Source: Litorilinea aerophila (GTDB lineage: Bacteria; Chloroflexota; Anaerolineae; Caldilineales; Caldilineaceae). Taken from it: DNA of 41,963 nt. The stretch spans positions 1 to 41,963 of the forward strand of contig CAMDQF010000012.1 in the NCBI GenBank assembly GCA_945905745.1, written 5' to 3'. Within the stretch, counting starts at the first letter, position 1; the number at the start of each line of letters is the position of its first letter. This document shows, one piece after another, positions 1-6,550 of this stretch. Position numbers and translations under genes: made by a program. A model generated the notes under the pieces. It was not told the origin of the DNA and did no database searches. It was given only the letters and a program-made list of their open reading frames with translations.

Positions 1-55
1 CCCCCCACTACGGCAGAAACTTTAGGGATTTTTGCGCCGAGCTGTACTAGCCCGG

Positions 56-850
56 TCAGCCCTGTCCCAGCAGATTCTCTTCGATCTGTGGTCGGTATTG
101 CGCAAAGGCCAACGCTTCTGCTTGCCAGTGGGCCAGATGCCCCTCTGCATTGAGCTTCGCCGCGGCGGTACTGCCCAAAAGTTGGCGCATCCCTTCTTCG
201 TCGCCCATAAACCTCAGCACATCTGCGATCATTTCAAAAAATTCACCCGTCACGGGAATGCCGTAGGTGTCACAAAATAGCCGACAGCGGTAACTCCCGT
301 TGCGCAGATCAGCCTCGGCAAACGAGCGCTGATCCGCGCTGTGGAAGGAGAGGGGAACCATCCAGTAGGCACCGTAGGCCACATCACGCAGGCGCGGACC
401 GGGACCTGCCAGGTCAAAATCGATCACCCCCCAGGGCAGGCCAGCCGCGTAGACAAAATTATAGGGCGCAAAATCGTTGTGACAGATCACTTCGCCACGC
501 CCGTCGCTGGCAGGACGTTCTGCCCATAGATCCCCCTCCGAACGGTCGAAGTTAAGGGTTGCGTCGTGATAGCGCCTGAGCAAGACTGCCACAGCGAGAA
601 GCGCTTCCTCGCCCTGCCAGATAGCCGGGGGAATGGCGGTTTCGCCCTCCAAAAAAGTCAGAATCTCCCGCCCCTGAGAATCAATGCCCAGAAAGCGCGG
701 GCTACCGGCAAAGCCCTTTGCCTCCAGGTGTAACAGGAGCCGATGAATGGTTGGGCTGGCAGGCGTCGTTGTCCTGCGCACGGTATTGCCCACCCGCATC
801 ACACCCGGGTTGACATTCCCGCCTGGCAGCACAACTTCGTTTTCAGACAT
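56..850 (-). CDS. APH/choline-kinase family phosphotransferase
   Basis: 264 aa, a usual length for the aminoglycoside phosphotransferase (APH, PF01636) fold. The N-lobe is degenerate but recognisable (TPTIHRLLLHL-like segment, then LGIDSQGREILTFLEGE). The C-lobe has the Brenner motif HNDFAPYNFVY with the catalytic Asp, followed by GVIDFDLAGPGPRLRDVAYG carrying the metal-binding Asp. It should transfer phosphate from ATP to a small hydroxylated molecule in the cytoplasm; the substrate cannot be read from sequence. No clear Shine-Dalgarno sequence precedes the ATG. It lies about 100 nt downstream of the TerC gene on the same strand and could be read through from it. Family assignment is firm; antibiotic resistance should not be assumed. 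Confidence 0.85.
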   Translation of the reverse strand: MSENEVVLPGGNVNPGVMRVGNTVRRTTTPASPTIHRLLLHLEAKGFAGSPRFLGIDSQGREILTFLEGETAIPPAIWQGEEALLAVAVLLRRYHDATLNFDRSEGDLWAERPASDGRGEVICHNDFAPYNFVYAAGLPWGVIDFDLAGPGPRLRDVAYGAYWMVPLSFHSADQRSFAEADLRNGSYRCRLFCDTYGIPVTGEFFEMIADVLRFMGDEEGMRQLLGSTAAAKLNAEGHLAHWQAEALAFAQYRPQIEENLLGQG

Positions 851-952
851 ACGCGTAAATCAATCAGTGGTTGTTATGGTGCGTGGTGCGTACACTGGTA
901 CACGAACTACACACCACGTCGGCATCTATTGGCTTACTTGCGCCAGGCTGCA

Positions 953-1900
953 CTATGGATGGTTGACAGGAGCGATTGCATCCTTTTCCGATTCTGGAAT
1001 CAACAGCGAGGCAAGCACGGAAATCGTCAGTATACCGGCAATTACTCCCAGCGAAAGGCTGATGGGGATGTGGTAGATATCCATGACCAGCATCTTTACG
1101 CCGATAAAGACGAGAATCCCTGACAGCCCTGCTTTAAGAAAGCGGAATTTGTCCATCACACTAGCCAGGAGGAAGTAGAGGGAGCGCAGGCCCAGAATGG
1201 CAAATACATTCGACGTGTAGACGATAAAGGGGTCTTGGGTCACGGCGAAGATGGCAGGGATGGAATCGAAGGCAAAGAGCAGGTCGGTAGTTTCCACAAT
1301 CAGCAACACCACAAAGAGGGGCGTAGCAGCCAGTTTGCCAGCTTCTCGTACAAAGAACTTCTCGCCTCGATAGTCAGACGTTACCGGCATCAGACGACGC
1401 AAGGCTCGCACCAGCGGATTTCTCTCCGGTTCAATTGTCTCGTCCTCTTTCTGGAAAAGGAGTTTGATACCCGTAAAGACGAGGAAGATGCCGAAAAAGT
1501 AGAGAATCCAATGAAACTGGCTGACCAGATAGGCGCCCACGCCGATCAGCGCCCCACGCATAATCAGCGCGCCCAGCACACCCCAAAAGAGCAGCCGGTG
1601 TTGGTAGATCGGTGGCACGGCAAAGAGGCTAAAAAGCAGCACAAAGACGAAGATGTTGTCCACACTCAGAGACTTTTCCAGCAGATAGCCGGTCAAAAAT
1701 TGCAGGCCAGCGTCCGGGCCGGCAAAATAGTAGACACCTGCATTAAAAATCAGCGCCATCCCGATCCAGGCAGTGGTCCACAGAACAGCCTCTTTGGTAG
1801 AAACCGCGTGGGATCTGCGGTGAAAGACCCCCAAGTCCAAGGCCAGTAAAAAGAGAATAAAGAGATTAAATCCAATCCATCCCCAAATCGTGACGTGCAT
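953..1900 (-). CDS. TerC/Alx-family integral membrane protein
   Basis: A polytopic membrane protein of the TerC family (PF03741), whose members include E. coli Alx and export Mn2+ or load it onto exoproteins. The start chosen is ATG at 1900 (MHVTIWGWIGFNLF) because AGGAG lies 9 nt upstream; an in-frame ATG at 1930 would add ten polar residues and fall against a terminator. About seven to nine hydrophobic segments are visible, with the family hallmark acidic stretches LEKSLSVDNIFVF and TDLLFAFDSIPAIFAVTQD, whose Asp/Glu residues are thought to bind metal, followed by FAILGLRSLYFLL. Length (315 aa) is normal. The leader carries a candidate yybP-ykoY riboswitch, the classic Mn2+ sensor of this family, so induction by manganese is the likely regulation. 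Confidence 0.93.
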   Translation of the reverse strand: MHVTIWGWIGFNLFILFLLALDLGVFHRRSHAVSTKEAVLWTTAWIGMALIFNAGVYYFAGPDAGLQFLTGYLLEKSLSVDNIFVFVLLFSLFAVPPIYQHRLLFWGVLGALIMRGALIGVGAYLVSQFHWILYFFGIFLVFTGIKLLFQKEDETIEPERNPLVRALRRLMPVTSDYRGEKFFVREAGKLAATPLFVVLLIVETTDLLFAFDSIPAIFAVTQDPFIVYTSNVFAILGLRSLYFLLASVMDKFRFLKAGLSGILVFIGVKMLVMDIYHIPISLSLGVIAGILTISVLASLLIPESEKDAIAPVNHP

Positions 1901-1930
1901 TCTATGCTTCTCCTGTGATGATTGCCGCAT

Positions 1931-1981
1931 AAATGAAAAAGGGCGAGACTACACCACACAAAAGTGGTGTTAGTCTCGCCC
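1931..1981 (-). terminator. intrinsic terminator in the TerC leader
   Basis: Read on the minus strand, a long stem-loop (arms 1972-1981 with 1941-1950, extended by CACCAC/GTGGTG inside) is followed by CTTTTTCATTT. It ends about 30 nt before the TerC start codon. Its 5' arm includes GGCGAGACT, which is also the conserved 3' segment of the yybP-ykoY aptamer. Ligand binding could therefore compete with terminator formation, the usual ON-switch layout. Confidence 0.85.
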
Positions 1982-2104
1982 TCAGCATTCGCTCTCGACG
2001 ACCAGCGACAGCTACCGAACAACCGAAGGCCAAACGGCCTTGTCTTGACGACTGTTCGCACCAGGCAGTCTTTGCAAACCGCCCGGCAGGCTACTCCCCA
2101 ATCC
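1941..2104 (-). promoter_or_regulatory. candidate yybP-ykoY manganese riboswitch
   Basis: On the minus strand the roughly 160-nt leader holds, in the right order, three blocks of the yybP-ykoY aptamer: GGGGAGTAGCC (around 2099-2089), CGTCAAGACA (2050-2041, compare the family CGUCAACAUAC block) and GGCGAGACT (1980-1972, compare GCAAGACC). Stems lie between them, for example AGGCCGTTTGGCCT. A promoter precedes it, an intrinsic terminator closes it, and the downstream gene is TerC-family, the most common gene under this riboswitch. The motif match is by eye, without a covariance score. Confidence 0.75.
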
Positions 2105-2110
2105 GTCCCG

Positions 2111-2139
2111 ATCTTACTCCTTCTCAGTCAATAGCGCAA
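2111..2139 (-). promoter_or_regulatory. sigma70-like promoter for the TerC leader
   Basis: Minus-strand TTGCGC (2139-2134), 17-nt spacer, TAAGAT (2116-2111). The predicted start near 2104 places the GGGGAGTAG block within the first dozen nucleotides of the RNA, as expected for a riboswitch. Confidence 0.55.
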
Positions 2140-2175
2140 ACCGCAGATGCGCACAGAAATGGAAATGGCTCATTT

Positions 2176-3240
2176 TCATCTTCTGGCCTCTACCCCCATC
2201 GCCACATCCAGCGCAGCCTGGGCTGTGGCGGGGATGACCGGTCCAAAGGCGGCGAAGCGCTTGTCTTGGGTCTGCCCGCGCACAAAGCGCACATAAATTT
2301 GGGCGATGATCACTACCACTCGATAGAGGGCGAGGGCGTGATAGAAGGCGATGTTCGATACATCCCGCCCGCTGCGCGCGGCGTAGCGCGCCACCAGCTC
2401 CTCCCGGCGTAGAAAGCCGGGCTGGATGGGCATCATCGCCAACGCCTGGAAATGGGGCGGGTCGTCGGGCTGACTCCAATAGGCCAGGAGTGCACCCACA
2501 TCCGAGAGCGGATCGCCCAGAGTACACATATCCCAATCGAAGATGGCGACCAGGCGGCCCGGATCGTCCCCGGCCAGCATCACATTGTCCAGTTTGTAGT
2601 CATTGTGGACCAGCGATGCCGGGCCTTCGGCTGGCTGGTTTGCCAGCAGCCACTCGTGGACAGCCGTCATCGCCGGGTCTTCGGGCAATTCGGTAGCCTG
2701 CCAGCGCCGCCACCAGCCCTCAATCTGGCGACGGATGAAACCCGTCGGTTTGCCCAGATCGGCCAGGTCAATCGCCGAATAATCGACCGCGTGGAGATCG
2801 GCCAGTGCATCCGCCAGGGCCTCGCTCATCCGTCGGGGCGCATCGGGGATGGCGGCATAGGTGTCGGGGATGTGTTTGCGCACGACGACGCCGTGACGCC
2901 GTTCCATCACAAAAAAGGGCGCTCCCACAATTGACTCGTCATCCGAGAAGAGAAAGGCCCGGGGCGCATAGGGGTAGGCCCGCCAGAGCGCAGAGAGCAC
3001 CTTCGACTCCCGGGCCATATCGTGGGCAGAAGGGGCCACCGGTCCCAGCGGCGGGCGACGCAGGACGTATTCGTGGCTGCCGTAGTCCAGATGATAGGTC
3101 AGGTTGGCCGCGCCGCCGCCGAACTGGCGCACAGTCAGAGGCTGTTCGCTGCCGGGCAACTTCCCGCGCAGAAATTCTGCCACTCGTTCCGCTTCAATCT
3201 GCTCGTCTTCCCGCACGGGAATTGTATCCTGAATCTCCAC
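2176..3240 (-). CDS. ACAD10/11-type APH-family acyl kinase
   Basis: APH-fold kinase of the group found next to, or fused to, acyl-CoA dehydrogenases. The start is one of two adjacent GTG codons (3243 or 3240) after AGGAG; the longer ORF to 3315 runs through repeat DNA. Motifs: FGGGAANLTYHLDYG in the N-lobe, YVLRRPPLGPVAPSAHDM containing the nucleotide-binding region, FFVMERRHGVVVR hinge, LVHNDYKLDNVML catalytic loop, AIFDWDMCTLGDPLSDVGAL metal-binding loop. 354 aa is typical. In mammalian ACAD10/11 and in the Pseudomonas levulinate pathway (LvaA) this domain phosphorylates the 4-hydroxyl of a hydroxyacyl-CoA, and the dehydrogenase-like partner then eliminates phosphate. Last gene of an SDR-ACAD-APH cluster, which supports the same role here. 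Confidence 0.85.
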   Translation of the reverse strand: MEIQDTIPVREDEQIEAERVAEFLRGKLPGSEQPLTVRQFGGGAANLTYHLDYGSHEYVLRRPPLGPVAPSAHDMARESKVLSALWRAYPYAPRAFLFSDDESIVGAPFFVMERRHGVVVRKHIPDTYAAIPDAPRRMSEALADALADLHAVDYSAIDLADLGKPTGFIRRQIEGWWRRWQATELPEDPAMTAVHEWLLANQPAEGPASLVHNDYKLDNVMLAGDDPGRLVAIFDWDMCTLGDPLSDVGALLAYWSQPDDPPHFQALAMMPIQPGFLRREELVARYAARSGRDVSNIAFYHALALYRVVVIIAQIYVRFVRGQTQDKRFAAFGPVIPATAQAALDVAMGVEARR

Positions 3241-3263
3241 CACCCAATCTCCTGTCGGGGGTT

Positions 3264-3333
3264 GGATATTAGATATTGGGTATTTCGTGGGGACGATCCA
3301 ATACCTAATCCCCAATCCCCAATCTCTAATATC
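3264..3333 (-). repeat. heptamer palindrome between APH and ACAD genes
   Basis: Left half 3265-3284 reads GATATT AGATATT GGGTATT in 7-nt steps. The right half 3300-3333 is its imperfect reverse complement with an extra CCCAATC-type unit (TAATCCC CAATCCC CAATCTC TAATATC). The acyl-CoA dehydrogenase stop codon (3326-3328) lies inside the right half. Confidence 0.75.
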
Positions 3334-4507
3334 TCTTTAGTATTCGTCTTGCTACGCTGATTTTGTGTACTTCGTCCGGGCCGTCGTAGATGCGGGCAGC
3401 TCGTTCGTGACGATACCACCAGGCGATGGGGGTATCGTCACTCATGCCCAGCCCGCCGAGGGTTTGCAGCGCGCGGTCCAGCACCCGGTTGATGACACCG
3501 GCCACATAAAATTTGATCAGGGAAATCTCGTCCCGGGCCGCGTAGGCGCCTTCCTCGTCAATTTTGCGCGCCGTATCCAGCACCAGGAGACGGGAGGCGT
3601 TGATTTCGGCCCGGCTCTCGGCAATCCAGGCCTGGACAATTCCCTGCTCGCCCAGTGTGCGCCCCGGCGCAACCTGGCGATGGGCCGCGTGGCTGCACAT
3701 CAGATCGAAAGCCCGCTCGCAGATGCCGATCCAGCGCATACAGTGGTGGATGCGGCCAGGACCCAGCCGCTGTTGGGCCAGGGCAAAGCCCGCGCCTTCG
3801 TCGCCGATGCGGTTGCTGACGGGAACCCGCACATTTTCGTAGGTCACTTCGGCGTGGGTGGGCCAGCCTTCGTTTCTCTCGCCCATCACCGCAATGTTGC
3901 GCACAAGGGTAAAACCGGGCGTGTCCAAGGGCACAATAATCTGGCTGGCCCGCTGGTGACGGCTCTCCGCATCTGGGCTGGTCACGGCCATCACAATCGC
4001 AAAGGTCGCGCCGTCCGCGGCGGTGGTGTACCATTTGTGGCCGTTGATGACGTATTCGTCGCCCTCGCGCACAGCCGTCGTGCTCATCCAGGTGGGGTTG
4101 CTGCCCGCGTGCTCCGGCTCGGTCATCGAGAAGCAGGAACGGATTTCGCCTCGCACCAGTGGCATCAACCAGCGATCCTTCTGGGCCTGGCTGCCAAATT
4201 GAAGGAGCAGTTCGCTGTTGCCGATGTCCGGGGCCTGGCAGTTGAAGGTGTAGTGGCCCAGGGGTGTGCGGCCCAATTCCTCACTCACCCGGCCAAACTC
4301 GGCCAGAGTCAGCCCTTGCCCGCCCACTTCGGCGGGCAATGCCAATCCCCACAGACCCCCGTCCCGCACCATCTGGCGCTTGGCCTGCAATGTCGGCTCC
4401 AGTTCGTGCCAGGGCTTGCCCAGAAAGGCGGCTTCCAGGGGAATCACTTCGCTGTTGATAAAATTACGAATACGGGGGAGAAGATCCGTGAGAATGTCTG
4501 TGGTCAT
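3326..4507 (-). CDS. acyl-CoA dehydrogenase (ACAD10/11-like)
   Basis: 393 aa flavoprotein of the acyl-CoA dehydrogenase superfamily. N-terminal helical domain (about 1-115), middle beta domain with CFSMTEPEHAGSNPT and INGHKWYTTAADGATFAIVM (flavin-binding region), and C-terminal helical bundle ending in QTLGGLGMSDDTPIAWWYR and YDGPDEVHKISVARRILKRY. The PDE of that last motif aligns with the catalytic-base region of the ACAD10/11 group (DGPDEVH) rather than the YEGTSE-like motif of short-chain enzymes. It may dehydrogenate an acyl-CoA or, as proposed for ACAD10/11, work with the adjacent APH kinase to eliminate phosphate from 4-phosphoacyl-CoA. No strong Shine-Dalgarno sequence. Downstream of the SDR gene, upstream of the APH gene. 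Confidence 0.92.
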   Translation of the reverse strand: MTTDILTDLLPRIRNFINSEVIPLEAAFLGKPWHELEPTLQAKRQMVRDGGLWGLALPAEVGGQGLTLAEFGRVSEELGRTPLGHYTFNCQAPDIGNSELLLQFGSQAQKDRWLMPLVRGEIRSCFSMTEPEHAGSNPTWMSTTAVREGDEYVINGHKWYTTAADGATFAIVMAVTSPDAESRHQRASQIIVPLDTPGFTLVRNIAVMGERNEGWPTHAEVTYENVRVPVSNRIGDEGAGFALAQQRLGPGRIHHCMRWIGICERAFDLMCSHAAHRQVAPGRTLGEQGIVQAWIAESRAEINASRLLVLDTARKIDEEGAYAARDEISLIKFYVAGVINRVLDRALQTLGGLGMSDDTPIAWWYRHERAARIYDGPDEVHKISVARRILKRY

Positions 4508-4539
4508 TGGTGAGGTATCCGTTCGTTGGTGATTTTCCT

Positions 4540-4635
4540 ATTGCGTATTGCGTATTCCGTTCTGTCCGTCAGATGGGGAAAATTGGTCAACCCAATCTCC
4601 AATCCCCAATCCCTGATCTCTAATCCCTTTTCTCA
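4540..4635 (-). repeat. heptamer arrays between ACAD and SDR genes
   Basis: Plus-strand reading: 4540-4560 is ATTGCGT ATTGCGT ATTCCGT. From 4591 there are CCCAATC TCCAATC CCCAATC CCTGATC TCTAATC and two weaker units. The SDR stop codon (4633-4635) lies at the end of the second array. Confidence 0.7.
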
Positions 4636-5415
4636 TCCCATACCTGCATCCACATATTGGCCGCCATCGATCAGAAAGGTCGCGCCAGTGGTGAAGCTGC
4701 TGGCGTCGGAGGCCAGGTAGAGGGCGATGCCGGTCAGTTCTTCCGGATTGGCCATGCGCTGCTGGGGTACAATGCGCATCACCGATTCGTAGAGTTGGGG
4801 ATTCTGCCAGATGGCGCTGCTGAAGGCGGTTTTAACGAAGCCGGGCGCGATGGCGTTGACCCGGATATTCAACGCGGCCAGTTCCGCGGCCAGCACTTCG
4901 GTCAGCATCAGCACTGCGGCTTTGCTTACACAGTAGACGCCCATGCCCGGCTGGGGACGTTTGCCCGCAATCGAGGCCAGATTGATAATCGCGCCGCCGC
5001 CCCGTTTTTCCATCGCCGCCGCGGCGGCCTTTGCCATGCGGAAGTAGCCAACCACATTTACGTCGAGAATTTTAGCCCAGTGGCTCTCTTCCGCAGTCAG
5101 AATCGGCCCAAAGTGGGGATTGGTGGCGGCGTTGTTGACGAGAATGTCCACGCCGCCGAATTCGTCGCTGGCGGCCTGGACGAGGGCTTGCACGGCTTCG
5201 CTGTCGCCGGTGTGTGTGGCCAGAGCCAACGCCTGCCCGCCCTCGGCCCGGATAGCCGTGGCCACGCCGTCCAGAGCGCCCTGTTTGCGGCTGCCCAGGA
5301 CAACCGCCGCGCCGGCCGCGGCGTAGGTGCGCGCAATCGACTCGCCGATGCCCCGGGACGCGCCGGTGATGATAGCGACTTTTCCGGTCAGGTCAAAGTT
5401 GGGGAGATGGCTCAC
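4633..5415 (-). CDS. short-chain dehydrogenase/reductase
   Basis: 260 aa classical SDR using NAD(P)H. The start is GTG at 5415 ([18 protein letters not shown]) because AGGAG lies 5-6 nt upstream; the ORF extends to 5484 but that part overlaps the promoter. Visible motifs: TGASRGIG (17-24, cofactor binding), NNAAT (94-98), active-site S148, Y161 and K165 in YCVSK, and the C-terminal [14 protein letters not shown]. SDRs of this type with an acyl-CoA dehydrogenase neighbour usually oxidise or reduce a hydroxy/oxo-acyl substrate. First gene of the SDR-ACAD-APH cluster, so probably part of one catabolic route; the substrate is unknown. Confidence 0.93.
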   Translation of the reverse strand: MSHLPNFDLTGKVAIITGASRGIGESIARTYAAAGAAVVLGSRKQGALDGVATAIRAEGGQALALATHTGDSEAVQALVQAASDEFGGVDILVNNAATNPHFGPILTAEESHWAKILDVNVVGYFRMAKAAAAAMEKRGGGAIINLASIAGKRPQPGMGVYCVSKAAVLMLTEVLAAELAALNIRVNAIAPGFVKTAFSSAIWQNPQLYESVMRIVPQQRMANPEELTGIALYLASDASSFTTGATFLIDGGQYVDAGMG

Positions 5416-5474
5416 GGCGGCTCCTGTTGGAGACTGAATAGGTGGGCAGACTGGCAGGCAGACCAGTCGGGTCA

Positions 5475-5504
5475 AGTATAACACGCGGAGAAGGGGAGAG
5501 GCAA
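5475..5504 (-). promoter_or_regulatory. promoter of the SDR-ACAD-APH cluster
   Basis: Minus-strand TTGCCT (5504-5499), 18-nt spacer, TATACT (5480-5475). The start would fall near 5468, leaving about 50 nt of leader before the SDR GTG. No operator could be recognised. Confidence 0.5.
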
Positions 5505-5930
5505 TGAAGTGTCCGCAATAGCCTGAATTTTCCGACGCTGACCAAAAATGTTCATTACCAATGGCCTATTGCTTCTGATAAGTTCCCGCTCTACAATAGA
5601 GCCATCAAAGATTTGGCTTCGGTGACAATAACTCAGCAATGCGTGATGCACGGTTGCCTGGTTGTTGGAAGCGCCCGACGCTGATAGCGGAACAATACGC
5701 CAGGTGCGGTTGTTCGGCAAGCAGAATCAGCGTGTCGGTGATGTGAGGGTTCGGACAAATGCTTCCTTGCCCTCCCCCACATCGCCACAGTCAAAGAGAA
5801 AATGCTCGCAGGTTTCGTCCTTTCCTATATCCAGCCCAACCACAGAGCGTCCCCGCAAGAACGATCCCTCCGGCTATTTGGTCGGGGGGATTTTGCTGCG
5901 ACCAGTTTGGTGTTCCGACCTGCGGCCATT
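5505..5930. other. stretch without a convincing gene
   Basis: About 425 nt with only short ORFs. On the minus strand two adjacent frames give protein-like stretches: LILLAEQPHLAYCSAISVG around 5735-5680, and GLDIGKDETCEHFLFDCGD around 5835-5780. Stop codons interrupt both, and a single open frame would need frameshifts. This could be the remains of a decayed gene, but no family is recognisable. Confidence 0.3.
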
Positions 5931-5959
5931 TTGACATCCGGCGATAAGGCGTCTATACT
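5931..5959 (+). promoter_or_regulatory. near-consensus sigma70 promoter upstream of gatC leader
   Basis: TTGACA (5931-5936), exactly 17 nt, TATACT (5954-5959): the best promoter match in the window. The predicted start is near 5966. Confidence 0.8.
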
Positions 5960-5969
5960 GGTCGTCATT

Positions 5970-6059
5970 ATGAAAACTATGCAAACGTGTATCGAACAAT
6001 TTGAACGCAGGAATGTCTGCGCACCGGCCGCATGGGCAGCTAGCCCCGTGCTCCGGTAG
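5970..6059 (+). CDS. possible 29-aa leader peptide
   Basis: ATG at 5970 lies only about 4 nt after the predicted transcription start, so translation would be nearly leaderless. It reads MKTMQTCIEQFERRNVC and continues to TAG at 6057, running through hairpins H1 and H2. It has no run of one amino acid as in classical attenuators. Ribosome movement over it would disrupt H2, but the ORF may be chance. Confidence 0.2.
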   Translation: MKTMQTCIEQFERRNVCAPAAWAASPVLR

Positions 6060-6126
6060 CGGTATTTTGTTTGTCACCAGCGCCGTGAGCACATGCAAAT
6101 CACGGCGTTTCTGTTCTAAGTTGCGA

Positions 6127-6156
6127 CGCCGTGGATAAGTGCCACGGCGTTTTTTT
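6127..6156 (+). terminator. intrinsic terminator upstream of gatC
   Basis: Perfect 8-bp stem CGCCGTGG/CCACGGCG, 7-nt loop, then seven T. It lies 29 nt before the gatC start codon, so gatCA expression needs read-through, antitermination or a further promoter. Confidence 0.88.
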
Positions 6157-6184
6157 GTGCGTGTCGAACGGCGGGAGAAACCCA

Positions 6185-6475
6185 ATGAAACTGACCATCG
6201 CAGAAGTGCGCCATGTGGCGGAACTGGCCAAGCTGGAACTGAGCGACGAAGAGATCAACCACTACGCTGTCCAGCTTTCCGCCATTCTGGACTACGCCGA
6301 GCAGATTCAGGGTGTGGATACCAGCAGTGTGCCGCCCACGCCCTACGTTCTCCCCCTGCACAATGTAATGCGGGACGACACCCTGGGCGAGTGTCTGCCC
6401 AACGAAGCTGCTGTCGCCAACGCGGCCGATGCCAAAAACGGCTATTTCCGGGTGCGTGCCATCTTTGAAGAATAG
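6185..6475 (+). CDS. gatC: Asp/Glu-tRNA amidotransferase subunit C
   Basis: 96 aa, the usual GatC length. GatC is the small scaffold of GatCAB, which converts misacylated Glu-tRNA(Gln) and Asp-tRNA(Asn) to the amide forms. The start MKLTIAEVRHVAELAKLEL is the typical family N-terminus; GGGAG lies 8 nt upstream of ATG 6185. Further family features: DEEINHYAVQLSAILDY, then the extended arm VDTSSVPPTPYVLPLHNVMR and C-terminal EAAVANAADAKNGYFRVRAIFE, which wraps around GatA. First gene of the gatC-gatA pair; gatB is not in the window. Confidence 0.96.
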   Translation: MKLTIAEVRHVAELAKLELSDEEINHYAVQLSAILDYAEQIQGVDTSSVPPTPYVLPLHNVMRDDTLGECLPNEAAVANAADAKNGYFRVRAIFEE

Positions 6476-6478
6476 AGT

Positions 6479-6535
6479 TGGGAGCGCCGCTATCCTTAGC
6501 GGCATTACTCGCCGCCAGGGATGGCGGCGCTCCCA
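6479..6535. repeat. 57-bp REP/MITE-like palindrome between gatC and gatA
   Basis: Outer arms TGGGAGCGCCGC (6479-6490) and GCGGCGCTCCCA (6524-6535) are perfect inverted repeats. Two internal hairpins, GCCGCTA/TAGCGGC (6486-6503) and GCCGCC/GGCGGC (about 6510-6529), give a cruciform potential. It starts 3 nt after the gatC stop. Confidence 0.8.
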
Positions 6536-6550
6536 GGAATTGAGGCTGAC

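Larger units (their letters stand above)
5966..6156 (+). ncRNA. multi-hairpin leader RNA or sRNA before gatC
   Basis: A 190-nt transcript is bounded by the strong promoter and a textbook terminator. Four stem-loops are seen. H1 is CGCAG/CTGCG (6006-6021). H2 has ACCGG/CCGGT (6023-6027 with 6053-6057) enclosing GCATGGG/CCCGTGC (6030-6036 with 6045-6051). H3 is CGCCGTGA/TCACGGCG (6081-6107). H4 is CGCCGTGG/CCACGGCG (6127-6149). H3 and H4 share CGCCGTG/CACGGCG, so the 5' arm of H3 can pair with the 3' arm of H4, giving mutually exclusive folds as in attenuators. It does not show T-box, TPP, cobalamin or glutamine riboswitch signatures. Either a free small RNA or a cis-regulator of gatCA. Confidence 0.6.

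Noticed and set aside
56-850. Aminoglycoside resistance gene
   Set aside because: Only the broad APH fold is shown; chromosomal APH-like kinases in such genomes have many other substrates.
3365-4513. 382-codon plus-strand ORF
   Set aside because: It lies exactly antisense to the acyl-CoA dehydrogenase and has no recognisable motif; GC-rich coding bias opens the opposite frame.
5472-5720. 82-codon minus-strand ORF upstream of the SDR gene
   Set aside because: It overlaps the SDR promoter, lacks a ribosome-binding site and matches no family.
5966-6156. T-box leader for gatCA
   Set aside because: No T-box antiterminator sequence (TGGNACCGCG) or specifier loop could be found.
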